Shown piece after piece: positions 1-12,374 of a stretch of DNA of 64,000 nt. Each line of letters begins with the position of its first letter. Positions within the stretch are counted from its first letter, which is position 1. The notes below the pieces were generated by a model, which did no database searches, had not been told where the DNA came from, and worked only from the letters and a program-made list of their open reading frames with translations. The stretch is from Glandiceps talaboti (taxonomy: Eukaryota > Hemichordata > Enteropneusta > Spengelidae). A program made the translations under genes and the position numbers. The stretch lies in the NCBI RefSeq assembly GCF_964340395.1, contig NC_135561.1, forward strand, positions 18,034,240 to 18,098,239, written 5' to 3'.

Positions 1-688
1 AGGTGAAACGTTATAAAGTAGATTGTCTATATTGACAGGTGAAACGTTATAAAGTGGATTGGCCATATTGACAGGTGTAACGTTATAATGTGGATTGTCT
101 ATATTGACAGGTGTAACATTATAAAGTGGATTGTCTATATTGACAGGTGTAACGTTATAATGTGGATTGTCTATATTGACAGGTGTAACGTTATAATGTG
201 GATTGTCTATATTGACAGGTGTAACGTTATAAAGTGGATCGTCTATATTGACAGGTGAAACGTTATAAAGTGGATTGTCTATATTGACAGGTGAAACGTT
301 ATACAGTGGATTGGCCATATTGACAGGTGTAACGTTATAATGTGGATTGTCTATATTGACAGGTGAAACGTTATAAAGTGGATTGTCTATATTGACAGGT
401 GTAACGTTATAAAGTGGATCGTCTATATTGACAGGTGAAACGTTATAAAGTGGATTGTCTATATTGACAGGTGTAACGTTATAAAGTGGATTGTCTATAT
501 TGACAGGTGAAACGTTATAAAGTGGATTGGCCATATTGACAGGTGTAACGTTATAAAGTGAATTGTCTATATTGACAGGTGTAACGTTATAAAGTGAATT
601 GTCTATATTGACAGGTGTAACGTTATAATGTGGATTGGCTATATTGACAGGTTTAATGTTTTAATGTGAACTGTCTATATTGATTGAC
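1..688. repeat. 36-bp minisatellite array, about 19 copies, cut by the window edge
   Basis: Eighteen units of exactly 36 bp start at 1, 37, 73 and so on up to 613, and a last diverged 40-bp unit occupies 649-688. Each unit reads roughly AGGTGTAACGTTATAAAGTG followed by GATTGTCTATATTGAC. Variation is confined to a few positions: GTAA or GAAA, TAAAG or TAATG, and GTCT or GGCC. Copies stay in perfect register until the final unit, which has a 4-bp insertion and marks the array border. The array begins at base 1, so its true left end lies outside. Although 36 is a multiple of three, no long open frame runs through it. Confidence 0.97.
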
Positions 689-1200
689 AGTAGACTGTTT
701 GTATTTCTCATACCTTATTTCTGATTATAACTATGTGTAGCTGTAGTGTGTATCGATTGAATACTGTGTGACATATCCAACGATGAATTACCACATACAC
801 AGATAGGGAATACACTGTTGAGGAAGCTGGTAGTAATAAACGATTGAACAATGTAACATAAGCTCAATATTAAAATGAAGGGGAGAGGGGGTTCTATCAT
901 CAATGCGATTGCTTGATTTCATTTTCGCACTTCTAAAACTTCCACACCTTCAATGACAACAGGTTCTGTATTTACTACTGAGATTGTGATAAGTTGATTA
1001 AAATTTACCTCTTAAGTGATATATAGTGATATATCGTACTGGGTTTCCGGTAGTATTTTAATGTGTTTAATACCATGTCATAAGTGTGTCTTGTAAGCGT
1101 TCGCTTGGGGGGGGGGGGGGGTTGTCCTAATGGAACGAAGTTCGTTTATTGAGCTTGTGCGACGTTGTGCGATCATTCCTAAGCAATAAAGAACATGTTG
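689..1200. other. unique AT-rich sequence with a G15 tract
   Basis: I see no gene. A run of 15 G residues lies at 1107-1121. The short reverse-strand open frame at 715-903 has no recognisable motif. The segment ends where the reverse-transcriptase-like fragment begins. Confidence 0.6.
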
Positions 1201-1299
1201 AGAACATAAATGACACGACAGCCACGATTTGTAGGCAGTATTGGGTAGTGATTCTCTAATGTTAAGAGGCAGACCGTCCCATTCAAAACGTGTTCCTTG
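1201..1299 (-). pseudogene. non-LTR retrotransposon reverse transcriptase, C-terminal remnant
   Basis: Inside a 95-codon reverse-strand open frame (1078-1365), residues 23-55 contain FEWDGLPLNIRES, an A/Y-K spacer and SWLSCHL. This matches the usual tail of CR1/L2/Jockey-type reverse transcriptases, where a W-N-x-L-P-x-x-I-R segment is followed by FK..L..HL. The expected W-N is W-D here, and the F before K is Y. No upstream polymerase motif such as the YADD box is visible in frame, and the frame runs on into proline codons made by the G15 tract, so this is a dead fragment. A chance resemblance cannot be excluded from about 33 residues. Confidence 0.42.
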
Positions 1300-1789
1300 C
1301 ACGAATGAATACCACAGCGAAGTTATTATTGACAAAATGCATGAATAACATTTTAATGTCATCACCCTGTCTCAAATCATGTTTTAGACAAATTAAGACT
1401 TTGTGAAGCACTAGGGTCAGAAACCCACTCTGTCTGAAAGCCTTGTAACTTATTCGATTACAAAATAGTAGGACAAATTATAGGGGGGGGGGGGTGAGAA
1501 AATACAGACATACTTTAGTAAGTAGTTTATCAAGTCACTGTCTATGGGATTAATTCTTGTGTTTGTACATGCTATAATTGTACACCAATGTGGGTAACGC
1601 TATTATTAGTACTATATGGCCTGACATGGCGTATTTTAAAGTACAAGTTAGACGTGTCTTCATCCAACACCTTCACATATGCACAGAAGTACAGTACATA
1701 CATGTAAATACGAATAATGTTCCTATAAATGGAAATATTTATCCATATGTTCTGTGTAGACCATACAGTATTCATTTTTGTTTGTATAC

Positions 1790-1792
<3 letters not shown>
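1300..1792. other. unique sequence with a G12 tract
   Basis: There is a run of 12 G residues at 1483-1494 in otherwise AT-rich DNA. Overlapping short open frames on both strands at 1572-1793 are low-complexity and show no recognisable product. Confidence 0.55.

Positions 1793-1880
<88 letters not shown>
1793..1880. repeat. (AT)n microsatellite, about 44 units
   Basis: An uninterrupted AT dinucleotide tract of about 88 bp. It is self-complementary and can extrude a cruciform, and it is likely to vary in length between individuals and be error-prone in assembly. Confidence 0.98.
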
Positions 1881-1883
<3 letters not shown>

Positions 1884-4474
1884 GTGATGGTGGTAAACAT
1901 TTTATTTACAATGACACTTGATCTTATGATCAAAGAAAACAAGCATCAACGCAAGATATCACGTCCCTGTGGACGGACATACAGTAGTTATAATTACATA
2001 GTCATATATTACAGGATAGGTGCTACCATTCAAAACAACAAGTCCATAATGACTTCATAACTGGCTAATGACATTCATAATAATGTATATTTATATGCTA
2101 ATACAAACGAGCCATATTCATATGCAAATACAAATGATGCATATACATATGCACATACATACGATGCACAACCGTATAACGTGAAGTCTTTCGAAATATT
2201 CATTCCAGTTGGTTAGAAACCGATGTAACATCTGCTATCTGTATTGTTGAAATAAGTATTATACTGGGAGAGTATACTTGTGTAAGCTTTCTGATCAAGG
2301 AATTCACACACACATACATATACATGATTATCGATTAGTTACTACAGACATGGTGAGATGGATGGAACAGATTAGGATATGTGTGTATTTACTTGCACAT
2401 ACTTCTTACAAACCCTTATGAAATACAATATCATCGTCTGTTCACAAAAAGGTACTACGTACAACAAAAAACTGTGACATTTATAAAGAAATACAGCTGC
2501 CGAATATATGTAACATCAGTAATCTCTGAGAACAAAAATAAACAATCGATCCTACAGAAAGATCTCTGCCAGGCAAGGAATTGAAAATAAGATGGTTATT
2601 GTATTGTATAATAAAAATAAGACTTACAAACTGGGGGAGGCCTAGAGGGCGTCCTCGTGTGAAGTATCGAGAGAACCTATACTAGTTTATGGTCGATTTT
2701 GAGTGACACAACATAACAAAGGTAAACCAGGTCATAGATCAATTACGAGGACGTGTTTAATGTCTGACATTTCTATGGAGAGAATATCTCTCCAAGGAAA
2801 ACAATTAAGTACACAGAGTTTGCTCTCATTGGTATAACATTAATGATATACATAGACTTACATAATATGATTTATATCCTGACATGTAATCGATCAGTCG
2901 CAAGCACTGTCTGAATTACTGTCCATCTTACCGTCTCATCACTTTAAGGTATATCTATGTATAATACTTTTCACTGGGATTCTGTATATAAAATCATTAC
3001 ATCATCATCATCATGCGATTCTAATGCAAATATTTCAAGGCGAGTGAGCCCCTCTTCTTCAGTCACCCGTACTGTCCAATTAATTTTATATGTAACTTTA
3101 TATAACTAAATATAACTATGTACATATATAACCTTATATCTATATATGTGATATCTATATACTATATACTACATATATGAATGTGTAAATATATAATAAA
3201 ACATATACATTGAAATATATAATACTCACGTTGCACATGTATTAAAATACAACTCATGTATACATATATTGTGATATATCCTAAATTTACTTCCATACCT
3301 GTTTAGCAGTCTTACACGATTTCATATATACTTTCCACACCACAGATAGAAATAAAATTCCAAAACAGACCGTCGTTAAATTCCATATAGACGTTGGATG
3401 CAATTCTGTTAGACGAGTCCCGACGTATGTTTGGAATGTTTATCAAATAACTAGAGATTTGAGTCAATACCTAGTTGTTACTACCAATAGAGGTGATTTT
3501 GAGTGGCTGGAATAAATCTCACTGTTTATTGGCAACACCTATGGAAACTGCCAGCTGACTGTATTTGATATCCTCTGACAAGGTCACAACTGAGCGAGTT
3601 ATAATATCAATATTTTGATTCCTCTATATGTCTGTTTTATTGAATGTTTGGAGACCGAAAACGATTAATACAAACACGTTATCTTAATCCAATAGTATTT
3701 CAATTGAACCAAGTCCTACATCCTCACTAAAATGTAGGGGAATCAATAGCATATCATTTTCTCATCGATAGTAGTACGTCTAGACATATTACCATGACAA
3801 TGTTCGTGAATTTCCTCTTGCTATTCAATAGTTATAACGAAGAGGGGTGCAAGTATTAAGATAGAGAGAGATCCAACGTGATTCATCATCCAACTAAATA
3901 CAAGAATGTTTTACCTTGTTGAAATCAAGAGTGCCAGAGTCTGAACACGACACCATAGCATACAGCTAGATAACACAGGAGGACTGCACCAGAGAACAGT
4001 ATAGCATGCACGTTTGTGATTATAAACCGATCACTTGGCAAGTTGGGGTTGTCGTTTTTACTTGATAGATAACAACTAAATATAACAGGTACGTAATGAA
4101 GGAGATGTTATATTTACATTAACTTAGTTAGCAAGCCTCTATTTTCTTAACTTAGATTGAAATCGAGCCTTAATCGATTAGCCAAATCATCAAACACGCT
4201 TGAAGTGCATATTTAACCATGCATAGGGTTAACAAATATCTGCTTTGATCGAAATCGACTTGTGTATAATTTTCTATAACAGTGGTCTGAGAAGTCACAG
4301 ACACATGTCTGTCATACAAAGAAGATGGACGGGGGAGCACTTGGTGTCGCTTCTTAATTCTGCACATGACCTTTTCCCTCAATTTCACATTAGCTGATAC
4401 CATTTCGGACATTCTTGTAGTTAAATGAAAGACAGGCCTAACCATCAAAATAATAAATAAAAGTGCTACTTATA
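1881..4474. other. AT-rich DNA without a recognisable gene
   Basis: About 2.6 kb with no convincing coding frame. The only structures seen are the short 27-bp repeat at 2084-2166, an ATC tract near 3001-3013 and AT-rich stretches around 3110-3260. The 92-codon reverse-strand frame at 4170-4448 has no recognisable motif. Confidence 0.5.
2084..2166. repeat. three-copy 27-bp tandem repeat
   Basis: Three diverged copies of a 27-bp unit of the form CATATTCATATGCAAATACA + AATGATG. The middle copy contains ATGCAAAT, the classic POU/octamer word, but copies 1 and 3 have ATGCTAAT and ATGCACAT, so I do not read it as a conserved site. Confidence 0.7.
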
Positions 4475-4530
4475 CATGCATACATACATACATACATACA
4501 TACATACATACATACATACATACATACATA
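4475..4530. repeat. (CATA)n microsatellite
   Basis: About 13 perfect CATA tetranucleotides. The same motif recurs at 23.9, 42.0-42.4 and 43.0 kb. It sits directly beside the possible retroelement UTR segment that follows. Confidence 0.97.
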
Positions 4531-4535
4531 GAAGT

Positions 4536-4625
4536 GCATTAAGAAGGAGTGAAACATCCCAATCAATAAATGCAATCCGACGTTTCGAATAAATATTCTT
4601 TATCATAGGATATCAATGCAAGATA
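4536..4625 (-). mobile_element. possible Penelope-like/retroelement UTR fragment (GAAACGTCGGATT motif)
   Basis: On the reverse strand the sequence reads ATAAAGAATATTTATTCGAA then ACGTCGGATTGCATTTATTG, followed by a GGGATGTTTCACTCCTTCTT stretch. A GATGAAGAATA...CGAAACGTCGG word of this kind is one I associate with untranslated regions of Penelope-like elements in invertebrates, but that is memory, not a search. It lies about 0.8 kb left of a Penelope-like protein tail on the opposite strand (5391-5621). The family assignment is tentative. Confidence 0.35.
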
Positions 4626-4761
4626 TGTAGTAGGTCATCACCTGACTGTATCCCAATGGTATGCACACATGTACACGCTCGTACGTCAGTACGTTCGTAC
4701 AGACAGATAGACAGACTATTCACATGTATGCATCTTATACATATCAACAGTGATCGGAAGC

Positions 4762-4824
4762 CTAACAACTTGAAGCGCTAGCCGCCATAATTAACAACTT
4801 AGGAAACGCTAGCCGCTGTAATTA
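4762..4824. repeat. two-copy ~31-bp duplication containing CGCTAGCCGC
   Basis: Two adjacent diverged units share CGCTAGCCGC followed by a TAATTA word (4778-4795 and 4807-4824). They are more GC-rich than the surroundings. No function is evident. Confidence 0.55.
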
Positions 4825-5257
4825 GCTGTGCAAAGTAGACTGTCTGTACTACTAGATCAGTAGATGGCGTAATATTCGATAACAATCACGTTCTCTGTCT
4901 CGCCTAAAATTTATGACTTCGACGTACTTTCCCAAAAGATTCCTTCGTATGATTATACAAACAGGTAAGTTTTGCCCTTAGGAACAAGTGCCATGTAACT
5001 TGTCACATGGGCAGCTTGCTGTATTCCCCATTGCCTACTCCAGGGGATGGTTTTATTAACTCTCAGTAGTATAGTCTAGAAGTGTGGGCGTAGATCAATT
5101 GTACAGCACGTAGCCAAACAAATGAAATCGAGTTTGCAAACAACCTTAAGGGAAGATCATGGTTGGTCTTATATGGTTGGAATGGTATGTTGTTTATATA
5201 CATACATTACAGACCACATTGTCCTTTCTTATTATTAACACAATGCTTATCATTACA

Positions 5258-5366
5258 TAGATATCCCGGTGATCAGAACTAGGAGACTTTTCGGCACCTT
5301 CAAAGCCGGGTTTAACTGTCCACCATGGATAAAACGACGTCGACGTTCTGATCACAGGAATATCTA
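5258..5366. repeat. inverted repeat with 22-bp arms and 65-bp loop
   Basis: The left arm at 5258-5279 (ending GTGATCAGAAC) and the right arm at 5345-5366 (starting GTTCTGATCAC) are complementary over 22 bp with two mismatches; the inner 11 bp are perfect. The loop contains CpG-rich sequence (AAACGACGTCGAC). The foldback lies 25 bp upstream of the Penelope-like coding fragment, so it may belong to the same element. Confidence 0.75.
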
Positions 5367-5390
5367 AAATAATAACAAGAAAAAAGATCG

Positions 5391-5621
5391 ATGAGCTATT
5401 CGCCAACACATTACAGAAAGTGGTCATCTAACCCCAGAACTAACTTCAAAACTATTAAGATCATCAACATGGAACAAAACATGGATAAAAGAAGATTATT
5501 GGAGGCCATATGCATCAAAGTTAACAATCAGTCACTTAATGCCAATGTAGGAAAATATGCCATTCAACCAATCTACAGTGATATCATCACAGAAGGTGGA
5601 CAGTTAGATGTACATAACTGA
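5391..5621 (+). pseudogene. Penelope-like element GIY-YIG endonuclease, C-terminal remnant
   Basis: A 76-codon open frame ends in FKTIKIIN, then KRRLLEAICIKVNNQSLN, then GKYAIQPIYSDII. This order resembles the end of the GIY-YIG endonuclease domain of Penelope-like retroelements, typically K-R-x-x-x-E-A-x-x-I-K-x-x-x-P-S-L-N, a glycine, then an I-Y. The P before S-L-N is Q here. The GIY and YIG motifs and the reverse transcriptase are absent, and the ATG at 5391 is simply the first methionine after a stop, so this is a truncated 3' piece. A DIRS-like or other GIY-YIG element is a possible alternative. Confidence 0.45.
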
Positions 5622-5746
5622 CAAATACTTTCACACCTGTATTTACATATATTGAAGCTAATATTTTCACCCCTCCGGTTACTTAACACCTCCAGCAAAT
5701 TTGGATCATTCTGTCAGATCCAGTTAGACACGGAAGAAGATCGGTG

Positions 5747-5778
<32 letters not shown>
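5747..5778. repeat. (GATT)n microsatellite
   Basis: Eight GATT tetranucleotides, with degenerate TTGA/GATT words continuing to about 5815. It follows the Penelope-like fragment after about 125 bp. Confidence 0.95.
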
Positions 5779-5839
5779 ATTTGGTTGAATGTTTGATCAA
5801 TTGACTGATTGATTTCTGTGGTGACATAAGACTTTTCCC

Positions 5840-6345
5840 CTTCTTTCCCTGGCTAGTTTCTGATTTACATGGCCGCCATTGTGCCCCCACATAGTAAAAA
5901 CCAAGACATGATTAAAATTATCATCATCACTTGAAATGTTTTATTCAAAAAACTATGAAGATAACCCAAATTTGGATATTTGGCCTGAAGAAGAGTTTTC
6001 AAGGTCATAGGTTAGAGGCTTTTAAAGACAGCTCATATTTGATAACATGGGTGTAGGCACTTGAATGAAGTCACTACGTATTATACCTCCAAAGTTAGGA
6101 TGAATATTGTGAAATTTAACAACAAATATGGCCGCCAATCGGACATATTTGATTAGGTCATAAAGTGACGTGCATATGTCTCATATAGTATGTTACCTTT
6201 CTGCCAGGTTTGGTTGAAATCAGTTGGTGCATGCCAGAGATCTTATATGAGGGTGAACGCACGCACGTACACACGCACGCACGCACTGACGGAACCTAAC
6301 CTATAAGTCCCCTCTGGGTGGTGCCCTTTTGGGACTAAATATTAG
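5840..6345 (+). mobile_element. non-autonomous Helitron-like (HINE-type) 3' portion
   Basis: The right end has the order TTTGGTTGAAATCAGTTGGT, then an ACGC tract (6258-6286), then GACGGAACCTAACC, then a hairpin AGTCCCC...GGGACT at about 6308-6335. Two ATGGCCGCC words lie further in (5869 and 6129). A body with a short microsatellite and a terminal hairpin is known for non-autonomous Helitron-like elements, and this is the basis of the call. No Rep/helicase coding sequence is present. The left boundary is a guess; the right end of the hairpin is the best-supported limit. A related fragment lies at 24740-24905. Confidence 0.45.
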
Positions 6346-7079
6346 TCTAAGTTAAAGTACACACAGTTTCAACCACAACTAATGTAATTTGACGAATACA
6401 ACTATTTAATAAAGTAAAACTACGTCGATTTGAATTAGTCACAGAACAACGCATAGTATTAATTCATCAGCATTCACATTATACATTAATTCAAGTCTTT
6501 TCATACCATTGCGTTGGATACATATGTCAAAATATACGGATTATATACACCTTTCCTCATTTAACAGACATACATTCCTCAGAGGGAGTGTTAATCACGA
6601 TTGCTACAACTGTAACCAGAGAATATGGCTACAATTATTTCCAACACTCAAACGTCAATAAAGTTTTATTATTCGAATCTTTTTTAAGAATTTTCATCGG
6701 TCACAAGTTATTGCATTACACATTACTTTGTGATATTTCAAAATCAATTTATTGATAGAAATACAGTACTCGTGGAAATTGCAAACTCATTAAATCCTGA
6801 CACATCAAGTAATTAGATCACGTTACTATCAACCTTATTACGTTAAAGTGTATATTTACATATTCACAAAGGATAATTCAGGCTAGGTACTATAAAATCA
6901 CTTTACTCGTATTTCTGACAAATAATTTGATACATCCCTGCTATTCTCGATCACAAATACTTAGCACAGGAATAACAATAACCATTTAAATATGAACTTT
7001 TTGATGACTGAGGCAAAGGCTGGCTTTATAATGATGTTTTTTAAATCGGCCAAAATTACTGACATAAAACCATAATTCA
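6346..7079. other. AT-rich DNA, nothing recognised
   Basis: No coding frame, tandem repeat or long inverted repeat was found here. Confidence 0.45.
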
Positions 7080-7480
7080 ACTAGTTTGGTATTGTATCAA
7101 AGCTGCGCTTGCATCATCTGGTACATTTTTTGAAAATGTTTTGTTAAATACATGACTCACTCGCCATATCGAATACTCTGAACAGTATTAAATCACCAGA
7201 TGGTAAATGTGTTTGTGCAATTTTACACACAATAAGGTATGAGAAATCCACCCAAATTGATTTTTGGTCCGCACCCAAAAATTAGTACCCGCAACATGAT
7301 AATGATTTCAACCTGTTACTATTACTGTACTAATGGATAAAATCGACCTCTGATTGACATTTGCAATGTCCAATTACTGGTATTTGAATAATTGTCAGTG
7401 AATATATTGTTGGTTGTCTGATAAATAACAATAACGTTCTAGTTACAGCTAGTGCAGATTTCAATGTTAATATTATTGCA
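7080..7480 (+). mobile_element. dispersed repeat family R1, copy 1
   Basis: First of three related copies (also 12375-12740 and, inverted, 13640-14020). Shared blocks in order are GTTTTGTTAAATA, CTGAACAGTRTAGAAT-like, TTTTTGGKTCCGYACCC, GATAATGATTTCAACMTGTT, a GACATKTRCAATGTC block, TTGGTTGTCTG, and GTTACAGCTAG. Distances between blocks are kept, so this is common descent and not chance. No coding capacity, terminal inverted repeat or poly(A) tail is obvious. The family is unknown to me. Confidence 0.72.
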
Positions 7481-10400
7481 TATCTCCAACGGTGTTGTTA
7501 GCTTATATATACCTAATTAGGTCACCAAATTATGTCTTATGATTTTGAGTTCTGTCCATAGCAAGTGATTAGTTTACTTAAGAAAACAAAACATGTTATT
7601 TTTTATATGTAGCAAAAATGACTAAAAACGTATACATTTAGGTTAAATCCCTGTATTGTAGTACCTCCAATAGATAGGCCAGTATTGAAATGCCAACCTA
7701 AGAAAACAAAGCTAAACAAGTAAACCCACATACAATAGAAGACATACATACTTTCAACAACTTAGACTTTCATAACAATACATGTTGCGTTTAGTCAGCA
7801 TGATTGATGTGAGAAACCCAAACATTATTTAATATCGGTGAAAAGTAAATCTTCTGAAGTACTTTCTTCTCATACAACAAGCTTCAAAACGTTACTGCAA
7901 TGGACGGACATGACTAACAACAGTTCAATTTAAATTTAAACTGTACTTTTTATTACATGCGTCAATACGTCATGACTACAGACCTATTCAAATGACATCA
8001 GTTATACTGCCATAACCTGATATATCAACACATGTGTACGTGTTGTACTTCATGATTTGACAATTTATTCATTGACACCCCATACAGTCATTAGAACTTG
8101 ATTAAACACTTCATTCTAAAGGTAACAAAGTGCTAATTCAATAGTAGTGAATTGTTCGATGGGGGTTAATACTTCCTTCTTAGATCTCTCTAATGTAACC
8201 ATTGATATTGTAATAGAATAAAAGTTGAAGTGTTATTGCGTTATAGAAACCTGTCAATTTAACAAGACTTGTGATTAACTCCAAGGACCTTAAAATAACG
8301 AAAAGGTCATAGTATTGTGTTTGGTAGATTCTACCAAGATAAAACGCCAACTACTAGTTGTGATTCCATGAAAAGGTTAGGAGACCCTAGGTAGGGGGTT
8401 TGGTGATTTCCGAATATATTGTCCATATTATAAGACAACACACCAGGGAACGCTATCTAATCTAGGTATGATTGTCAGGAATATATCAGATCCAATATGG
8501 CGCTAAAGAAACATTGCTTTGTATGTGGACAAACTTATTACTTATTTGTAATGCCCTGAAGACTCGTACTTACATTAACTTCTAACCTTCCCGGTTTCGG
8601 AAGCCTAGTTTTCAAAAGTGGCACTGACGCATACAACGAAATCACGATTCTTTTTATTTTTGAAACGCCCTCCTTACTATCACTAATTCACCTGCCCACA
8701 CAATCCATGTTGGATCTTTCAAAGATACCGACAGGTTTTAATCATCATAAACCCTTTCTCTGAATTCCTAGAAGAGAGTGAATGAGAATCCTTGAATGTG
8801 ATGAAATACATCACAGGTCAAATGGTAACAACGTTTATCAATCTTGCTAATCCATTATAAGATGAAACACCATCTCCTTTCCGCTCTCTCCCGATTCGCC
8901 TGTAAAACATGTCACCAGATTCCTCTGAGCTTACATACTCCCTTTGTTTATTGTTCTCCAACTTACAGCAATCAAGTCAAGAAGGGAACTTGTTTATCAA
9001 GTTAGGGTGCCTAAAGTAAGTGACGTTATAACAAGTGTACTGTCACATCTTTGAAATGGCTAATTAATAAATCTGAAGATCTGATCACAACAAAGATTTG
9101 AGAACGGTGATTGTAAAACGGTTAAGTAGTGCAACGTGAAATCAAAGTAGTTATTATATCTGTTTTATGTATGGCATATCCACTTTGGATAGCACGTGCC
9201 AACGTAAGAATATCACTTCGTTTAAGTTAATGATATAGGAAAGACTATAACATTTTTCGTTCCAAAGTAACTATATTGTACTGTTACAGTATCACATTTT
9301 AAACTTGGAAGGAAAACAATGGGAATGGTTATATTTCATGCTCATTAAAATGTAAACTTGGCGACCCTTTAGGATGTATTACAAGGGTGTGGACATCAAC
9401 ATCTACCAATACAAAGCTAGAAGGCCACTGAATAAATACAGCAATAACTTCCTACAAAAAAAGTTGAACACAACCATGTAGGACATGTGTTTGTTAAAGT
9501 GGCACAAGGAGAGTTTATAATTTTTTACTCACAAGTGAAAATACTAACATAATAACCTCGATTAAACTAATTTACTATGACATTACAATTGTCTTCAGGC
9601 ATTGTTAGAACAGTTGATTGTATAGTGGGAATGTCATAGATAATTTTTGATACGTATGATTAATTACGTCATCAGGTCGTTTATCAATTATATCTTGATA
9701 CCAGGGTTGAGCTTAGTCAATTGAAAGTGGTGGCTATAAGTGTGCTTCAGTAAGTACAATACTTCAAGTGCCTGCATCACACAGTACAACAAAAACACCT
9801 GTAAACTCAGCTTGTGTGAAAGTCAAATAATAAGCAAGCAGTCCGTATACATATTACACAATATATTAAGTGCGACATTCAACGCCCACAATTTGATGAA
9901 AGAATATTTCACTGTGAATGAGCCTAGCAACTTTTCTTCTGTAAAACATAATAACTTTATACTTCAGTGAAATTTAAACGATAGAAATAAAAAAGTGAGA
10001 TTGCAATTTGTTCATTTACTGACATTGATAAGATGAACGTAAAGGAAAACGTAAGATTATAATTCATAGCACATATCTTCCGATAAATGCAAATTAATTT
10101 GATCATTCTTCCAATGAATGCTTAAATTTGATTTCTTAGAAAACGAAATTGTAGTACTTTCTACGTGTCACTTTTAATGTAAATACTATATAAAATAACA
10201 TACATAGTTCCTCATATTGGAACATATACAATGTAGATCATTACGTTCAATTTGGAGAGTATGGAGCGAATTGTAAATACTCTGGAAGGCGAGACAAGTT
10301 CATGAAAAGCGCCAACAGTGGTGACATTGAGAAATAATAGTATTTGTCACTATATTGACCTTCACAGTGAAACGATCTACATGCTCTACTCCCAGTCTTT

Positions 10401-12300
10401 ATATCTATAATCATAACTACATGAAATTATTTTCAAAATAGGTATATGTACAATATGCTGTGAAGTTGATAACCTCAATACTTTATATATCACGAACATA
10501 TTTCTTCTATCATAACTTTGGCATAGCCCTGGAATTATGATGGATGGTTGCCTAGGAACACAGCAAACATTATAATTCTCATTATAATACATATGCTATT
10601 CTACATGGCACTTTGGAAGTACATGTACGACTACACATCTATGTACATGTACTTGTAAGTGTCAGCTATTTTTAAAACGTTAATCAAGTATACTTTAATA
10701 AGTGATTCAAGTGATTCAGAAAATGATTGTGTTCCATAAAGAACTGTTTATAGATGGTTATTGAACTCTACTAGTACTACACACAGAATAATCACTGGTT
10801 TCTTTACTTGTAACCATTCAATGCTATTGATGCCGTTCTTGTGTATCTTGTGTGTATTGTCCATTTCACTGAAGCTAGTCAGTATATATGTATACACTAT
10901 TTCAACGCCAGTCTTTTATCTGTGCTTAACTGAAATGTCTACAAATTAACGTATGGCACTTATAAAACATACCTACTTTGTTGGAGGTGGGGAACGGGAG
11001 GTGGGGAACTTTTATAATGTACTTCAAGTAATAAATAGCATTATTTCGAGTTTGACAGTTTTGGCACATTAACAAGATTGATCTTCGGACGTTAGAGAAA
11101 GTCCAGATTTTTGTTGCATGGAGTTGTATAAATTATCAGTTGACTGTAATATTGTCGCTAGGCAACACACATATTTACTTGGGAAAATGTATTAGCATGA
11201 AATAATGGTCGATAAAACTATATGCCTTTAGTTGTTGACGATTTAGAATAATTGTAATACAATAGACTAATTGATATTCGATTGTGTTGACTATAGACTG
11301 ATTCACCGTTGACAATCAACTCCATTAGTCTATTTTGACTTTGGTAATTATATTTCCTTTCAAGATCAGATATTGCTTAGTTGAGTATATGCTAATGTGT
11401 GATATAACCAAAATGACATGCATGTATTTGAAAGGATTTTGCTCAATCTGTGATTGAAAAAATACCAAGAGTCCTATAAATACGTGTATGAGAAATGCAA
11501 ATGAAAAAAAATAAAATGCAAGTAAAAGTACCTACAAAGTTGTCATGATTCATGGTTACAAAATCGACTTTTGTAATGAGATACCACCATAAAATGATAC
11601 ATGCTGTCTGGATGAGAGAAACGAATATTAAATGTATGTTATATCATTATCTTGGGAACCGGAATTGTCTTCAAGATGACTTTTAGTCACTCTCGCTCAA
11701 TTTCTGCTAAAAACTTTAAAGAGCCTTCTAGAGCATAACACATCCTTCGTCACGTCATTTTATGAGATGAGCAGGTATTTGATAGAACAGTTGAATGGTT
11801 TTATTGGACAATCATCCCCTCCAGTCAACTATAAAGAAATGTTTCTGACAAAGACTCTCGCATGCGAATATTTCAGAAATGGTAGGTTATTCAGTATACT
11901 TTTACTAATAACCTTGGCTGCCATGAAGGATGTAAGGATGTAGCAAGCACTCGGTAACACCTTTACATTTATTGATATCATTTTTACTGGTGCATATTTA
12001 AAATCAAGTAATTCGTGTGATTCTGACATATTACTAACGTATTGATATATTACTCTAGTCAACCTATTAAAATCGTATTCATTTTCCACATGTATCTCTG
12101 ACTTATGCCAAGTTCAAAATCTCGTAATGAGGCATGAAACGTAACCTTTCTTGTTTCCTCATATCAGGGTTTGCCGTGTGACATAAACCGACAACCGTCT
12201 GGTTGATTTGTCAGCACAAATATATAACACTAAATTGGGAGTTGATTGTCTGTGTTCTAAATTTGTATTCTGACAAAGTAAGAATATATTCTACCACTGA
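7481..12300. other. 4.8 kb AT-rich DNA without a recognisable gene
   Basis: Apart from the perfect 11-bp inverted repeat at 10617-10654, I found no tandem array, transposon coding sequence or convincing exon. The short open frames at 9740-9970, 10386-10592, 10761-10949 and 11829-12089 have no motif and fit the chance frequency in AT-rich DNA. Confidence 0.45.
10617..10654. repeat. perfect 11-bp inverted repeat (AAGTACATGTA)
   Basis: The arms AAGTACATGTA and TACATGTACTT flank a 16-bp spacer. The ATGTACAT words within are themselves palindromic. Confidence 0.85.
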
Positions 12301-12308
12301 CGCATCGG

Positions 12309-12338
12309 TGCCGTAAAAAGGCCTATACTTTTACGGCA
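12309..12338. repeat. hairpin, perfect 10-bp stem TGCCGTAAAA
   Basis: TGCCGTAAAA pairs with TTTTACGGCA across a 10-base loop. It stands about 40 bp left of R1 copy 2; no such hairpin was seen beside the other two copies, so it is probably not part of the family. Confidence 0.8.
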
Positions 12339-12374
12339 TTATTGTTAATTCGTTTTTACCCTTTTAAGGCTACA

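Noticed and set aside
1-688. CRISPR-like array of evenly spaced repeats
   Set aside because: Units are contiguous with no variable spacers, and the context is eukaryotic; it is a minisatellite. The same applies to the 30-, 44-, 46- and ~116-bp arrays.
4170-4448. 92-codon reverse frame as a gene
   Set aside because: No motif, no splice or promoter context, and it ends beside a microsatellite; likely chance.
12309-12338. Hairpin as a bacterial-type terminator
   Set aside because: All context is eukaryotic repeat-rich DNA, and no transcription unit ends here.
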